In this document: in pieces, positions 23,894-36,166 of the stretch
Position numbering within the stretch: the first letter of the stretch is position 1
Layout of the letters: the number at the start of each line of letters is the position of its first letter
From: Spinacia oleracea
Lineage: Eukaryota; Streptophyta; Magnoliopsida; Caryophyllales; Amaranthaceae
Reading direction: 5' to 3'
DNA length: 64,000 nucleotides
Assembly (NCBI RefSeq): GCF_020520425.1
Contig: NC_079487.1
Span: 127,618,385-127,682,384 of the forward strand
Position numbers and translations under genes: made by a program
Notes under the pieces: generated by a model
The model's database searches: none
Seen by the model: only the letters and a program-made list of their open reading frames with translations
Told to the model about the DNA's origin: nothing

Positions 23894-26800
23894 ATGGGAA
23901 AGGTTAAGCTGGATATAAAGAAATTAGAGAATGCAAGCAGCCGTCAAGCCACTTATTCAAAACGGAAACATGGAATCTTGAAAAAGGCGCAAGAGCTATC
24001 TATATTGTGTGATATAGACCTAGCCCTTGTCATGTTCTCACCAGGTGGCAAACCTAGTTTATGTTGTGGAAAGCACAGGTATTACAACTTCTGTCATTTT
24101 GATGTATGCATAACTTGATGCAGCTAGTTTCACAACCATTACTTACTCTAGGCTGTTGTTAATATTCACAGCTTCATTTGTTCATTTCCTCTTCTTTATT
24201 TGAAAACTATTGACAAGTGATGACGATATCTTAGAATTTTATGTTGGCTTGAAGCCTTGACAAACCCCTGTATGAAGGTTTTATTATATCCAGAAAATTT
24301 TATTTACTGGGATTACATAATCTTTCAGCACCGTATAAACGTGAAATGTGCAGTTTGATCCTGTAGCAGTCCTGCAGAAACTAATACTTTCTTCAGAACA
24401 AAGTCTGTGTTTAGGATTTCATCAGAATGCATATTTTGTATCCTTCAAAGACCAGATGAGACTCATATCTGTATTATTTTAGAGGTTAGGATCTGTGATT
24501 CCCTTTGGAGTACATTTCTTTTCCTTTATAAGGGTTATTATAACCAAAACTTATGACTGTGATATATATGTACAAGTTCTAATATTACCTTGTAAGTTAA
24601 AAGCAGGTATGATTTCCCTACCGATTACTATTCTCTAAAACTAAGTTTTTCTTTCCCAAAGGGTGATTTGTAGCTTAGAGCTACTTCCAATTCTCTTTGG
24701 TGTGTTTAGCAATTTCTTTCTCAAGGACAAACAATTGCATCGTTTACATGTTTAGTGATTAAAGCTATTTCCATCTTATGGTTTTTTTGGGTTCTTTTGT
24801 CCCCTCCCCTATCATGCTTGGTGTATATTGAGGAATTGCAAGTTGGATTGAGAAAAGCAGGAGTCTATGTTCAAGGTTTCCATCAAAGCCATTAACCACA
24901 ATTTACAACCATTCCATTAAGATAAAATTAGAGTAAGAGATCAAACTCGCTAACAAGTAGGGAAGCCAATGACTTTGAGTTTGACATATGGAACATGTAG
25001 TTATTAATAAACCTAGAAGATTGGAGGGCTTCCAATGGGTTCTGGGACACTCCAAGGATTGCGTAGTCATGAAATTGAACTTTAAGGATACTTTTAAATA
25101 AACTAAACTAATGTAATTCCATATTCTTATAGTTGCTGAAGAAAAGAAATTTTAGTAACTCTTGACAGCTATGGAGTAATGAGCTTTAGAAGACCTTATC
25201 CATGGACCCAGAAAACTGCTCCCACTGAACATGATCTGATTTCAATAAGCATCATGCGGTTCACTCACTTGCAAAAGAGAGAACATTTCAATCAATTTTC
25301 TTTGCTAGAAAATTAAACCAGTGTCCTCTAGACCTCTTCCACCCTTTACCTGCTTTTTGGATCTTCAACATTCAGCCAATAAGGAGGTTGGAGCCCTTCA
25401 TCCAATTTTCTGTCTTCCATAACATAGCTGAAGGCTGCATTAATGCAAGGGTGCAACCACCAGGTTGAGTTGCCATTTACATATGAACTAATAAACAGAA
25501 GTAGAAGTCTAAGTTGTCTAACCTTTCCCTCTGGATTTCAATCACTGATATAAAAATATTAACAACAAACAAATTTTCCATTATTCTTCTTGAGACCAAT
25601 TTATTATTGTCAATTCTTGTAATACACGTCACACGTGCACAAAATCTAGTTACCCTTTTGCGTCTCTTTTACTTGAACCTAGGTTCTCAAAAAAAAAAAA
25701 AAAAACATTTCCACCTTTTCCAACTTCTTCAATTAAATTAAAATTTTGGTTAATTGACAATGCTGGTTGCGCATAATCCCATAGTACACACACTCTACTT
25801 AACTCCAAAAGCTTTAGGAGATGCTTTACTCTTCCACTTTATTTTTTTGACAACTTCATCTTGAAATAAACTTCAACAACCACCACCTTGCGGTAATCTT
25901 AAAATTATGCTCTTTTATGGTCAGGTAGGGGAAAATTAGGGTTTATGGGTTGGATCTTCTGAATTTCAGAGTTCAGATAAGGGAGGGAAGGGAAGTGGGT
26001 TTAAATTGGGGGGCGGGGCTATATACTGCTTGAAGTTTCCGTGGGAGCAATTGAGCTTGTTAACATATATGCAACAATAGTAGATGTTGGTTTGCAGAAC
26101 AAGTAGAAAAACATTAGATAATTGTGAATCATTTCCTTGGTGTCTATGCAGAAATTGAAATGTTGAAGTATTATACACCCTCCTTTACAATAAAGTAATT
26201 CTCGTTGACAGGACTGTTAAAAATGACTAATAGTACTAAGTAAATGTTATGTAGTTAAAACAGTCAATTTAACACATCATGAAAATAGAAGGTAGGGAAC
26301 TCATAGTAAAATGGAACACTTACTGAGTGATATCTCTTTGGTTGGTATTTATCCATTAATTCATTATTTTTAAGCTATGAGTCGTATTGATGCAACATCA
26401 CTGGATTCTTCATTCAGGGGAAACTCTTGTTTCTTGTAGCTCTTTAGTCTTTACAATGTTGGTCTTAGACTCTTAGTTTACACAGTTGAAATCTGAAGAT
26501 AAAATAGCTGCTGATTTTGTGTTATACGAATTCTGATCACTGTCACTAACTGTTATTATGGAGCTGTGACTAGCTGATTTCAGATTGCTTACTCGGTCTC
26601 TGAGCACTGTCTTACTTTTGCTTGTGTAGCAGCATAGAGGAGATCATTGCTAGGCTTAATCAGTTGCCTCCACAGGAGAGGACAAAAAGGTATGCGTTGA
26701 ACATTGGTCAAATTGATAATGAATTTAGTTCCTTACTAACTTAGCTCCCCTTGGTTGTTCTTTGAACTGAAACAGAAAGCTGGAAGGTCTTGAAGTAAGT

Positions 26801-29401
26801 CTGTTGTCCATTATGCTTAATTTGTTGATTTTCCAAGTATCTGTTTACATATGCCAGCTTTGTCTGCTTAAGAACTTTATGTTTTCCTCTTTGAAAGTCT
26901 AGGCACTGAAGAAAGCATACAAGAAGAAGTCGGAACATGATGTAAATATAGAAGATTTGCTTGATTCAAGGTATATAGTGGTTTCATGCACTTCAAAACT
27001 TTTTTTTTTTTGGTTTTCTGATGTTGGATTCATGGTAATACTTACGTACTTCTTCTTTTCTTCCCTCTAATATATTATTTTCTTTTCCTTCACCAGTGGA
27101 CCAAATATTAAGGTATGCATGGAACCCAGGTACTCAATAGTTATCCATGATATGATCCGCCTACCTTTTTATATTTGAACCAGGGTTGGTTCTTTAGAAT
27201 TTTTTTCTCTACAGGATGTGACTGACCAGGCTTCTAGACTACAAACAAGACTAGCAGAGATCCATGAAAGACTATGGTAATATTTCAAACTTCTTGCACT
27301 GCTTTCTCTGAGCTTATCACCGCCCCATTTACATATTTTGTTGATTATGTAAAATCTGTCCTCTTTTCCTCACCCCTCTGTTTCTGGGTTTTTTCGACAC
27401 TATTACCCTCTTAATATGTACTGTGGTAGTGTAGTAGATAAGCACATTTATTCTCTTCACTTTTCATGTTTTTTTTAAAAAAAAAATATTGCCTTCAGGT
27501 ATTGGACAAACCCTGAAAATGTCAGCGATTTTGGACTTCTAATGCAAATGGAAGATTCACTTGAGAAGTCACTTGGCCAAATTCAAAGGGAAAAGGTAGT
27601 CGTCCTACTCTAATAGTCTCTTTTTAGCTTTTTTCTACAATCCAGTTCTCATATGATAGGTTTATGTTTAATAAAAAAAATGCAGGAAAATTTTCAAAAC
27701 AGACGTCGTTTGGCCTTGGAGAATGAGGTAATGCCTTATATACATTCACCTTGAGGAAAAAAAAAATTTGGGATCTTAGCATTACCTTTCCCCACCGCCC
27801 TCAGTCTCTCATTACCAATATACAAATGTTAGAGTAGTTGCTTATGTTGTGACTTGAATTGGTCTACTTGTTGTCTATGTTCTGCAGTTAAAAGAGAGCA
27901 TACATCTACCTGTTCAAGCAAGTGGTGGACAACATCTTCAGCAGCCCTTGTTATGGACCGCAAGTGATAATTTTCAGCACATGGGTCTAACTCAGGAGCC
28001 AAAGTTACCTACCCAAAGGTCAGCCGTGGTTTAAATTGTTTGCACTAAGAAGTGTGTAAGGCTTCATTTGAGTTGAAAAATAAGCCTTTTTCTTTAAGAT
28101 GGGGTTACTTTACTTTGAATTGCCAAATAATTGGATAAAATGACTATAAGAAGGGATGCAAGGGTGAAACTTTTTTTCATGTTGGAATTTGGATTACTTT
28201 TGTCACTTGTTAGTTTCTTTGTCTTGGGTTTTGTTTAGATACCAATATACCATAGTCTCAAAATTACAGGAAACCGGAAAACCTCTGTAAAGCTGGAAAT
28301 ATGCATCAGGATAGATCAATATTGAAAATTCATTACCATATTACAACAAGATTCTGCAGAATTTAGATACTCATAGTTAACTACTTGCAGTTTGTGCAGG
28401 GCATTTGGGTCATGAAACAATTTTATGAGTTTTGTAGAGGGTTATTGCATGTATCTTGTCAATGAATATGCTCCTTATTTATAAGCGGCTTTAAATTTTC
28501 ATGGCTTTCGTTAGATGGAACACAAGTTTTCCTTCTGCTTCCGTACATGTCATGGTCTGACAATAATTGCACTCAATTGATGATTAGGCAGTTTAGGCTA
28601 TTTTGTTTAGATTGCAAACATGGTGGTTATATTTCTGATGGATTGGATTCTGTAGCCACATGACAGTAAAATATGACAAAAGTAATTAATGCTTTCATGA
28701 CATTCAACAATTTTCTACTTGTCTAGTTGTCTTTCTAATGCTGTAATTAAGGTTGTATGTGAATGAACAGGGATATAGATAGCTGCACTGGTTCTAATTC
28801 TGGGAGCTATTTTGGGTGTCTAAGCACAAGTAGTAAGTCAGAGGATAATAGCCCTGGCCAACTTAGTGGTATAGACAATATTGGTCAGGATGCTTTTCAG
28901 GGGCTTCAATTTGGCGGCATGTATTCATATCTTCCATACGGCCTCAATATGCCCAGCACTGGTAACACTAATCTTCAGTCTATGTTAAGTTTTGACCAAC
29001 GACAAAACACTCTTGCTTATGATCCTGCTAGAAACTATCAGCCAAACTTGCAGTGCCATGATGTTAGCAATCATTTTCCAATTGATAGTCCAGCTGATTT
29101 TACACTTGACTTTTCCAACTACCAGGTATAGTATAACATTTTTTGTTTGCTGTTTTTTTTAGTAGCGCGATTTAGGTGCAATGTCACTTGAAACTATTTT
29201 TCTACCCTGTTTGTTGAACTTCCATGTTGCTTACAACTGCAAATACTTTCTTACTGCTCTTCTAATAATTGTAGTAAATTTGTTTCTTTTTGGTGGCAGA
29301 AATCAAGTATAGCAGCTCCTGCAATGCCGTCTATTTATGAGAGAATGGCCGGAGATTCCAGTCACCTATTATTCGACAATAATCATAACCATTATACTTG
29401 A
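23894..29401 (+). CDS. MIKC*-type MADS-box transcription factor, AGL30/AGL65-like
   Basis: Nuclear DNA-binding protein. Eleven exons join in frame with GT..AG borders: 23894-24078, 26630-26689, 26776-26794, 26903-26970, 27097-27112, 27215-27276, 27499-27595, 27686-27727, 27888-28018, 28771-29125, 29300-29401 (378 aa). Residues 1-60 are the MADS domain (MGKVKLDIKKLEN, then KRKHGILKKAQELSILCDID and MFSPGGKPSLCCGK). Residues about 62-190 form a helical, charged keratin-like region (ARLNQLPPQERTKRKLEGLE, ending in LGQIQREKENF). The rest is Ser/Asn/Gln-rich. The ILKKAQELSILCDID block, CCGK after the MADS domain and a K region split over many small exons fit the P-clade of MIKC* factors. In Arabidopsis these pair with AGL66/AGL104 to control late pollen genes; that role here is inference. 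Intron 1 is 2.55 kb and holds a poly-A tract at about 25688. The gene converges on the PR gene downstream. Confidence 0.92.
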
Positions 29402-29813
29402 GTAGCTGACATTCTTTCTGGTTCTATTACTTATTTACCACTATATATGCACTATACATATAACTCTATTATATGGGTTGCTTGTACACCCCCAACATCA
29501 ACGAATGTTGCTGAGGTGATCTGCACACCTCAAGCACTTCTGTATTAGATATAATATCTACACCATAGTTAAATATTATAGGCATGAATATGAATGACCA
29601 GCCAACTCTGTATTTTATTCTTTCAGACTGATGTAACCAATACATACAGCAGCTATCGGCGAACTGAAAGTACAGTACAGTGTGTATTTGAAATGCTGTT
29701 TACATAATTATAAAGAAATGAAGTACTATATTTGCTACTGTATACTTCTTACTTGATAGTAAACTGATGTATGTCTATGACTGGTAAAGCCATGGTTCAT
29801 TTTATTAACTTTA
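29402..29813. other. intergenic space between convergent genes
   Basis: 412 bp between the stop of the MADS gene (+) and the stop of the PR gene (-). It must hold both 3'-UTRs. No other feature is seen. Confidence 0.5.
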
Positions 29814-30837
29814 CTAAGCCGTGTTTCCTAAAACCGGGCAACCCACCTGCAATTCACCAGCACTTTGCAATTTAGAACCCTTGATAAGTGGAGCAAGCAA
29901 CTCACCACGATCGAAAAAGTATTCAACTTTGATGATCCTCATCTGTTCATCCACCTATTTCAAATCAAATGCAGATTGAAATCCCAGTTTTAGTGAAGGA
30001 GATAAGTTAGTTTGTTCCTATAGTGTAAAGAGTGTACCTCGAAAATAGCGAATCCAAACAACTCGACCAGTTCTCCTGTAGGGGGGTGGCCTTTGAAAGG
30101 ACCTTCCATATAAGCCCAGTGCCTAAACTTATACGTGATCACGGGTGGACCGGAGTAGACCTGGAGAACTTCAAGAGCAAACCCTCTAGGAAATGTAGTT
30201 GTGAAGAGCTGGTTGGATGATTCCTTTGTCTCCTTTGCTGGGTCATACAAGCGCATCATCTCTGGTAATGAAGTCTGCAGAAATGCATTATAACCACCCC
30301 CTATCTCGCGTTTTCCTTCCACTGTTAGAGGCTTTCTTCCTTGCATTGCATTGCATTAAAAGAAAACAAGGATAGAACACCAATCAATCGGCTATGTTGT
30401 CAGAATCGAGATCCTACTTTGAATCGAATACAAGAGAAGTAAAAAAAGATGAGTTAAATACCATTGACGCTAGAAGTATACTTGGTAGCATCAATTGATT
30501 TATAATCCTGAGGGTTTGCCTTATGGAAGAGTTCCATCTCCATCGTCTTCACCAGATTTTGCACTTTCTCTTCTAATGATCCTGACGGCCATATCTTGCA
30601 AGGTGCAATCGAAAATACATAAACACATAAAGCCAAGGCATCAACAATAATAAGGCATAAGTTTGTAGTAACATCAGCTGTAAGTTATTAAAAATAAACC
30701 TTAGTACGGCCTTGTTCGAAGAGTTTGTTGACAACATCGTAGTTAGGAGGTGCTCCAAACACCCATTTAGTGTTCTTCTCACCATCTCCATACATGAAAG
30801 AACGATACTTGTCTCTCTTCTCGCTTGGTGACCCCAT
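29814..30837 (-). CDS. pathogen-related protein (PRP-like), copy A
   Basis: Member of the plant 'pathogen-related protein' family first described as an infection-induced barley mRNA; the fold is usually assigned to the NTF2/SnoaL-like group and the activity is unknown. Four exons on the minus strand: 30700-30837, 30462-30594, 30038-30339, 29814-29954, total 237 aa, the usual family length. Family blocks are visible: DKYRSFMYGDGEKNTKWVFG near the start, WPSGSLEEKVQNLVKTMEME around residue 50, GGGYNAFLQTSLPE, TTTFPRGFALEVLQVYSGPP, YKFRHWAYMEGPFKGH, and a C-terminal VDEQM...GCPVLGNTA. All introns have GT..AG borders. There is no signal peptide, so it is probably cytosolic. A paralogue with the same exon phases lies at 38344-39516. 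Copy B is one residue shorter in exon 2. Confidence 0.93.
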
Positions 30838-30895
30838 TTTCTCTTTCAAGGTAGAGGCCGTGTTTGGTAAGGAAGCAATATAATTAATTGTCGTG

Positions 30896-30902
30896 TATAT
30901 AT
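30896..30902 (-). promoter_or_regulatory. TATA box of PR copy A
   Basis: ATATATA on the minus strand, about 60 bp before the start codon at 30837, a usual plant spacing for a short leader. Confidence 0.6.
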
Positions 30903-30946
30903 GGTTGAGGAATTGCTAAAGAACAATGCCCATTTATCATACTTCT

Positions 30947-30997
30947 AGTCAAAACATAAACTTGAATTGTATGTTCAGCCACTCGAATATTGGTCAA
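30947..30997 (-). promoter_or_regulatory. two W-box cores upstream of PR copy A
   Basis: On the minus strand TTGACT (30947-30952) and TTGACC (30992-30997) match the W-box core bound by WRKY factors. They lie 45-100 bp upstream of the TATA box. A defence role fits the family but is inference. Confidence 0.45.
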
Positions 30998-32411
30998 AGT
31001 TTCAAACAATTGTCTAAAGGCGGCTTTATATATATTTACCTTATTTTAAATTATCTAAATTTATCATAAATTATTACTGGAACATATTTTAGCTGTAAAT
31101 TGCATGTTGGTGTTTTTATTGTTCATGAAATTATCTTATCAAAACTAAATATTTTAAAAATAAGTGAAAATAAGGTGAACATTACCAACTTACACCACCT
31201 TAAATTCAACCTGGACTACTTTTCTACCACTTATATACTTGAGAGTTGAGATCAATTAATACATTTTTTGATTAATATAGAAGTTGTTTAGAGATTACCA
31301 AGTTAACAAGGAAAAAAAGAATCTTAAGTACTTCACCATATAAACCGTTGAACCTTAAGAGGTACAACCAACGCTAATTTTAGACATATATGCACATAAT
31401 ATTTAAGTATGTGAGAAATAATAGTTTTTGTTGTACCATGCTCATGATTGAATGTAGAAAATTGCCAGATAACATGTCCATAAAAGGAAAAGAAATAAAA
31501 TCCCAAGGGGACAACAAGAAATTGGCCACTCCAAGACTATCTTATCTACAACTCTACAAGTGAAAATAATTAGAGAAACTAAAGACAAAGTTAGGGACAA
31601 GGATATGTTATAAGTAAAGATTCAAAGTTAAAAAACATTTTGAAGATTCAAAGTAATGAAATTTAACTTTTTTTTAATATATTTGTTTGCCTAGTCAGTG
31701 ATGAATGAAATAGAAAATGTCTTTACGACTCTATGATTGAGATTTCCTGGTCACCTTTTGGTTAGGTGAATGTTTGAAGATTCAAAGTACCCTATTACAG
31801 AAACTCCATAAAAGAAAAATAGCAAAATATTTTTTTAATTTTCATATAATTTTTTTTTTAAAAATGCATTATACTCTTAATCTACACTAGTTAATAAACA
31901 AATTACACTGAAATGTGTTATTATACGACCATACCCAAACAATAAACAATTTTTTTATTTTATTTAATGTAAAAACTGTTAAAATGTGGGTCCAACAAAA
32001 TTACTTATATACCTAAAAGCCTGTTATATACCCAATCTAGAAAATAGGGTATTATAACTGATATAGTTATTAAATCAATACCATATCCAAAAATTTGGAT
32101 AGATCGAGGGTACGGGTATGGTTACGCCTACGGATATTATTCAATTCCAAAAGAAAATGATATATAATAATTGTCTGATAAGTTTTTTTCTTATATTTTC
32201 CCAACTTAAGTATTTTTATCAAAACGCTAAACTCCTAAAATCGCACTAAGAACTTTACAATTCAAATAAATAATAATTTTCTCTGATTTCCTCAACAACC
32301 GTTGATAAAAATTGATTTTATTTTATTAAAAATTCCGTTTAAGTAAATTATTCATAACAGAAAAAATATTTAGTCTCATCCGTGTGTTGCACTAAGTTAG
32401 AGATCATTTTG
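30998..32411. other. AT-rich sequence upstream of PR copy A
   Basis: No gene is supported. Around 32085-32140, GGATAGATCGAGGGTACGGG resembles a remnant of the hAT-like family at 8898. The rest is low-complexity AT-rich DNA. Confidence 0.4.
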
Positions 32412-32746
32412 TACTGAACTGGACGTATTTGATCTTACTGTAGTTGCTTACTTGTTGTAAATTGAACTTGAGTAGTAAGATATCATATATTCATATCCCT
32501 TTTGAAACTTCTTTGTCTCTTTGAATTAATCTAAACTTATTACAGTTAAGAATTTATGAGCCTTTCTCTCTACTTATTTGATCTTATTTCTATTGCAAAG
32601 AACTGCATTGAAGCTCATCTTTTTCGAACAGAAGTTACAGATGTGATCGGCTGTCTACAATTACCTACCATTAACAATTATATTACTCCATATATATGCC
32701 CAAATAAATCATATAATTTGAATTAGTGATGCGACAATTAGTAAGT
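32412..32746 (+). repeat. duplicated block matching two separate places near PR copy B
   Basis: Positions 32412-32659 match 37897-38164 (the 3' flank of PR copy B), and the adjoining 32660-32746 match 35665-35763, all in the same orientation. What is contiguous here is split by about 2.1 kb in the other place. Shared words include GAAGCTCATCTTTTTCGAAC and TAGTGATGCGACAATTAG. Confidence 0.8.
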
Positions 32747-32924
32747 ACTCCTGATATTACCATTACCAAAAAAAAATTTGAAGGAAAAAGATTTTCATGT
32801 CTTGATTTCTCCTTTCACACTCAACTTAAAGCGCTTTGATAAGTAAAGCTTTTGCATTATATAGTAGAAATCACCCACAAATCTTTTGGGACACATGTTA
32901 GTATGTTACAGCATAAACACCAAA

Positions 32925-33011
32925 TAATGTTTGGCCTAGTGAAAAAAATTCATTTTCAACTAAAAGGTTGGGGGTTCAATCCGCCTAGGTTCCCTTTCTC
33001 GTACAATTGGA
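32925..33011 (+). mobile_element. SINE-like head (tRNA-type promoter)
   Basis: TTTGGCCTAGTGAAAAAAAT resembles a pol III A box, and GGGGGTTCAATCC about 35 bp later matches a B box. A closely similar stretch lies on the minus strand at about 61620-61705. The segment just after it was split by the LINE insertion; the host sequence resumes at 34382. Confidence 0.5.
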
Positions 33012-33029
33012 CACTAACCTCGGAACTTT
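33012..33029 (-). repeat. target-site duplication of the LINE, 3' side
   Basis: The 18-mer CACTAACCTCGGAACTTT occurs here and again at 34364-34381, bracketing the LINE. Confidence 0.9.
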
Positions 33030-34363
33030 TTTTTTTTTAACACACAACGGAGAATTATATTAGATTAAACCGCAGCAGCGGAGACGAGTTTACAAACTAC
33101 AATGGCCCAAACCCAAAAACTTGCGGCCCAAAAGATACAGTTATAGCTATTGTTAAGCCTACTAACGTTCCAACCAAAAACTTCACCTAGGGTCCAAATG
33201 ACAAACAAAACATAAATTACATACTCACTGATTAATCCATCTAGGTGAAGAGAGAGGGACTCCTTAATTCTATTTTTCCAGCAGAATGGCTTTCCCCTTA
33301 TCCTTGCTCTTTCCATTTGAAGTCTGATTCATTCTGAGCACCTGAGGAAGAGCATGCTCCATCCTGCCTTACAGAGATTGGAATAGAGCCTACCAGGAAG
33401 TGGTCTTCTGAGGTATCCATATCCTCCACCATGGTTGAATCATTTAACTCCAGCACTTCTCCATCATCTCCAATAGGTGGAAAAGGATCCTCAACACCAG
33501 CACGAGGGGAGATAATGTGAAAGTCTTTCTCAAAAACGTCTTTTGCAAATTCTGGGATAACAAAATGCACCTTCTTTTTCTCTAACATACTCATTCCATA
33601 TGCAGCAAGCTCATGCGCAACAGTGTTATTTGCTCTTGGGATGTGCATGAACTCTACACTCTCAAATTTTGTTAACAAACTTACAACATCATTGATGATT
33701 GGAGACAACTCATGATGGTAATTCTGATCCAAAGTATCCAGCATAATCTTCAAAGAGATAGCATCAGTTTCAACTTCCAGCTTCTTGATTCCATACTCCT
33801 CCGCCATGATTAACCCATCCTTTACAGCATCAAGTTCAGCTGCCAAGGGGGAAACAGAGAAATATTTGCAGGAGTATCCTAAAAAACAGGAACTAGAAGG
33901 TCTCCTAAAAACACCCCCACCTCCTGCTTTGTTAATTGCTTTCCAGGCTCCATCTGTATTGAGCTTGATGTAGTCTTCTGGGGGTGCTTTCCAAGCCTTG
34001 CTTAATCTATCAGCATGGCTCACTTTTGCCTTTCCTTTACCCTGCAAAATGTGATTAGTGGCAGAGAAATCCACGAATATTGAGTTAAAAATGGAGAAAA
34101 CTTTTTTCATTTTTTGATCAAAGACTGCCATATTCCTGGATTTCCAAAGATGCCAAAAACAAACACAAAAGAGAACTTTCCAATCCATTCCTTGTGACAT
34201 ATTAAAACAGATCCACTGACTCCAATTACTATTAAAAAACAAACTTAGATTAATATTCTTTGCAAAGCTGATTCTTTGAAAAACAAAGTTCCATATTATA
34301 CTAGACTCACAACAATCCCGAAAAAGATGCAAATGATTCTCAGCACCTAAATTACATCTACTC
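33030..34363 (-). mobile_element. 5'-truncated LINE retrotransposon
   Basis: A 1.33 kb insertion on the minus strand that ends in a poly-A tail (T run to 33038 on +) and is bracketed by an 18-bp target duplication. It keeps only the 3' part of the second LINE protein (zinc-binding RVT region plus RNase H) and a 3'-UTR. Truncation at the 5' end together with a poly-A tail is the hallmark of target-primed reverse transcription. Confidence 0.93.
33298..34363 (-). pseudogene. LINE ORF2 C-terminal fragment: zf-RVT and RNase H
   Basis: The frame is open from the truncation point to the stop at 33298, with an internal Met at 34332 (344 aa from there). Upstream residues CNLGAENH followed by LHLFRDC match the zinc-binding region found after plant LINE reverse transcriptases. 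From the internal Met, residues 124-250 form a plant-type RNase H domain: LNTDGAW with Asp127, AAELDAV with Glu166, VETDA with Asp190, and NNTVAHELAAYG near residue 240, so the catalytic carboxylates are kept. The reverse transcriptase and endonuclease parts are lost, so the fragment cannot support retrotransposition. The absence of stops in 344 codons suggests a recent insertion. Confidence 0.9.
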
Positions 34364-34381
34364 CACTAACCTCGGAACTTT
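34364..34381 (-). repeat. target-site duplication of the LINE, 5' side
   Basis: Second copy of CACTAACCTCGGAACTTT. The sequence after it (CGAACGTGAAACGG) continues the original host DNA. Confidence 0.9.
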
Positions 34382-34734
34382 CGAACGTGAAACGGAACTC
34401 CCATGGTAAGATAATTGAGGATGTTTGAGGTCTTCTCTCAGGACTCCGGTTTGACTGACACGTTTTGGTTGCCTATTTTTTTTAATTTGGTTTGAATACT
34501 TAATACTAGTAACTAGTATTATATGTACGCATCGGAGTATAAAAAATAAAAATGATATTAAACATCCTCTATATGAAAACATTTAAATAGTGCTACACTA
34601 TAATACAGTATGTCCCTTATATCCATAATCTAACTTGATTTAATGCTCAATATATGTCACCATTTTTGTTTATAATAATTTACACTGTATATCACCAAAA
34701 ATAATTCTACTTTTGTAAGAAGCAAGATAATTAA
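34382..34734. other. non-coding sequence
   Basis: Host sequence after the LINE, possibly the rest of the SINE-like element, then AT-rich DNA. No gene. Confidence 0.35.
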
Positions 34735-34740
34735 GCTAGC

Positions 34741-35531
34741 TGGTGTTGAGTTTGAAGCAGAAATAGAAGCCAGGGTAGGGAGTTTATATGTTGGTGAATG
34801 TAGTAACTTTATTTGGAATCAATATATAAGTATTCAGCTATGCGTAGCTTGTGTATTTGTCTATATACATAATCAGTACACAAAAGTGACAAATTAAAAC
34901 AGAACAATACAAAAGCGTTCTGCCATTGTCATTGAAATCTCTTCTGAAGTTTCAATCTTTCATCATCAGTTCATGTAACACATCAAATAAAGAGACTAAG
35001 AACAGTTAGATACCGGTCCTGCTGGTGTCTTCTAAACAAGCAAACATGAAACTATTCTTCTCAATCTTCCTCGTTATATTGAAGAGAAGTGATCGATGTT
35101 TTGAGGACACAAAGCTCAACTATAATAGAAATTTGAGGAAGTTTTGATGGACCTCAATTATATAACAAAATTGTATTTTCATCATTGATTACATTAATAA
35201 GAATTGTATAACAATATTTGCGAGAGCTCATCTCTCTCACTCATATCTTTGGTACATAGAACTCTTGTTTCTACGCCTCACTCATGTTTTTTGTGAGAGC
35301 TCTCTTGATTGGCTCACCTCTAAACTTATGCAAATGTAACATATTTATAGTGGTTGTATTCCGGTTTCTAAATTCTTCTACTCTCCTCATTTATCTAGAT
35401 TTTTCTTAGGATAATTCCAAATATTTTAATTACTAGATTTTCTAGTCTATCTCCTAGATATTTCCTAAAATTATTCTAAATTATAATTTACAATCACATA
35501 TTTCTAGATTTTTCTAGATTAATATTTAACA
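34741..35531 (-). mobile_element. possible solo LTR, Copia-like
   Basis: The segment starts TGGTGTTGAG and ends TTTAACA. On the minus strand it has CTAGAAAAATCTAG words near its beginning and a TATA-like ACTATAAATATG at about 35338-35350. GCTAG occurs at 34735-34739 and 35532-35536, which would be a 5-bp duplication if one base slipped at the left. The length of 791 bp and the TG..CA ends fit a solo LTR, but no internal retrotransposon domain is present to prove it. Confidence 0.45.
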
Positions 35532-35664
35532 GCTAGAAGGTTGATCCATCTCATATATTCTCAGCCAGGTACGTACTACCCTCATCAGCAACTATACGCG
35601 TACAATCAGCACAAGATCGAGACAATAATACGGAGTAAAGGTTAAACGTTGTTTGGGATCGTAG

Positions 35665-35763
35665 TACCTACCAATTATATTACTCCATATATATGCCCGA
35701 ATTAATCATAACTGCACGCTAAAAGTTATAATTTAAACTAGTGATGCGACAATTAGTAAGTTC
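35665..35763 (+). repeat. duplicated block, partner of 32660-32746
   Basis: Shares CCAATTATATTACTCCATAT and TAGTGATGCGACAATTAG with 32660-32746, in the same orientation. See the entry at 32412. Confidence 0.75.
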
Positions 35764-36166
35764 CGACATTAAAAATTGTAGTGATTCAAAACCTGATACA
35801 CTTGAATCCCAGCTTGAATTTGGAATATACACTTGGGATACACGTAAGTATTATGTAGAGGAACACCTGCCCCCTTTTGTGCAATCTACGTCGTCGTCCG
35901 TATTTAAGCTTCGACTTGATCGTCCCCGCCACGCCATTTATCAATCAACTGGCGTTATTGTTGTTGTTGCTGCTTCAACGGATCAAACGTGTGCTTGAAA
36001 TATTGACAAAGACGACGACGTTTATTCTCTTTAGCGAGAGAAGCATGACAAGGCGGCTGTTGCGGTGGAATAGCCCGTACGTCTAACAAACATGTTCTCT
36101 TCCTCGATTCATTGCTCTTTTGATAACCTTCTTGTAACTTTCTTTTTGTTATTTAATTTCCATTTT
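35764..36166. other. non-coding sequence downstream of the repeat gene
   Basis: The open frames 35741-36086 have no recognisable protein. This is likely the 3' side of the minus-strand gene at 36167-36885. Confidence 0.35.

Noticed and set aside
33065-33316. 83-codon minus-strand open frame after the LINE protein
   Set aside because: It lies in the LINE 3'-UTR, overlaps the end of the RNase H frame, and has no known domain.
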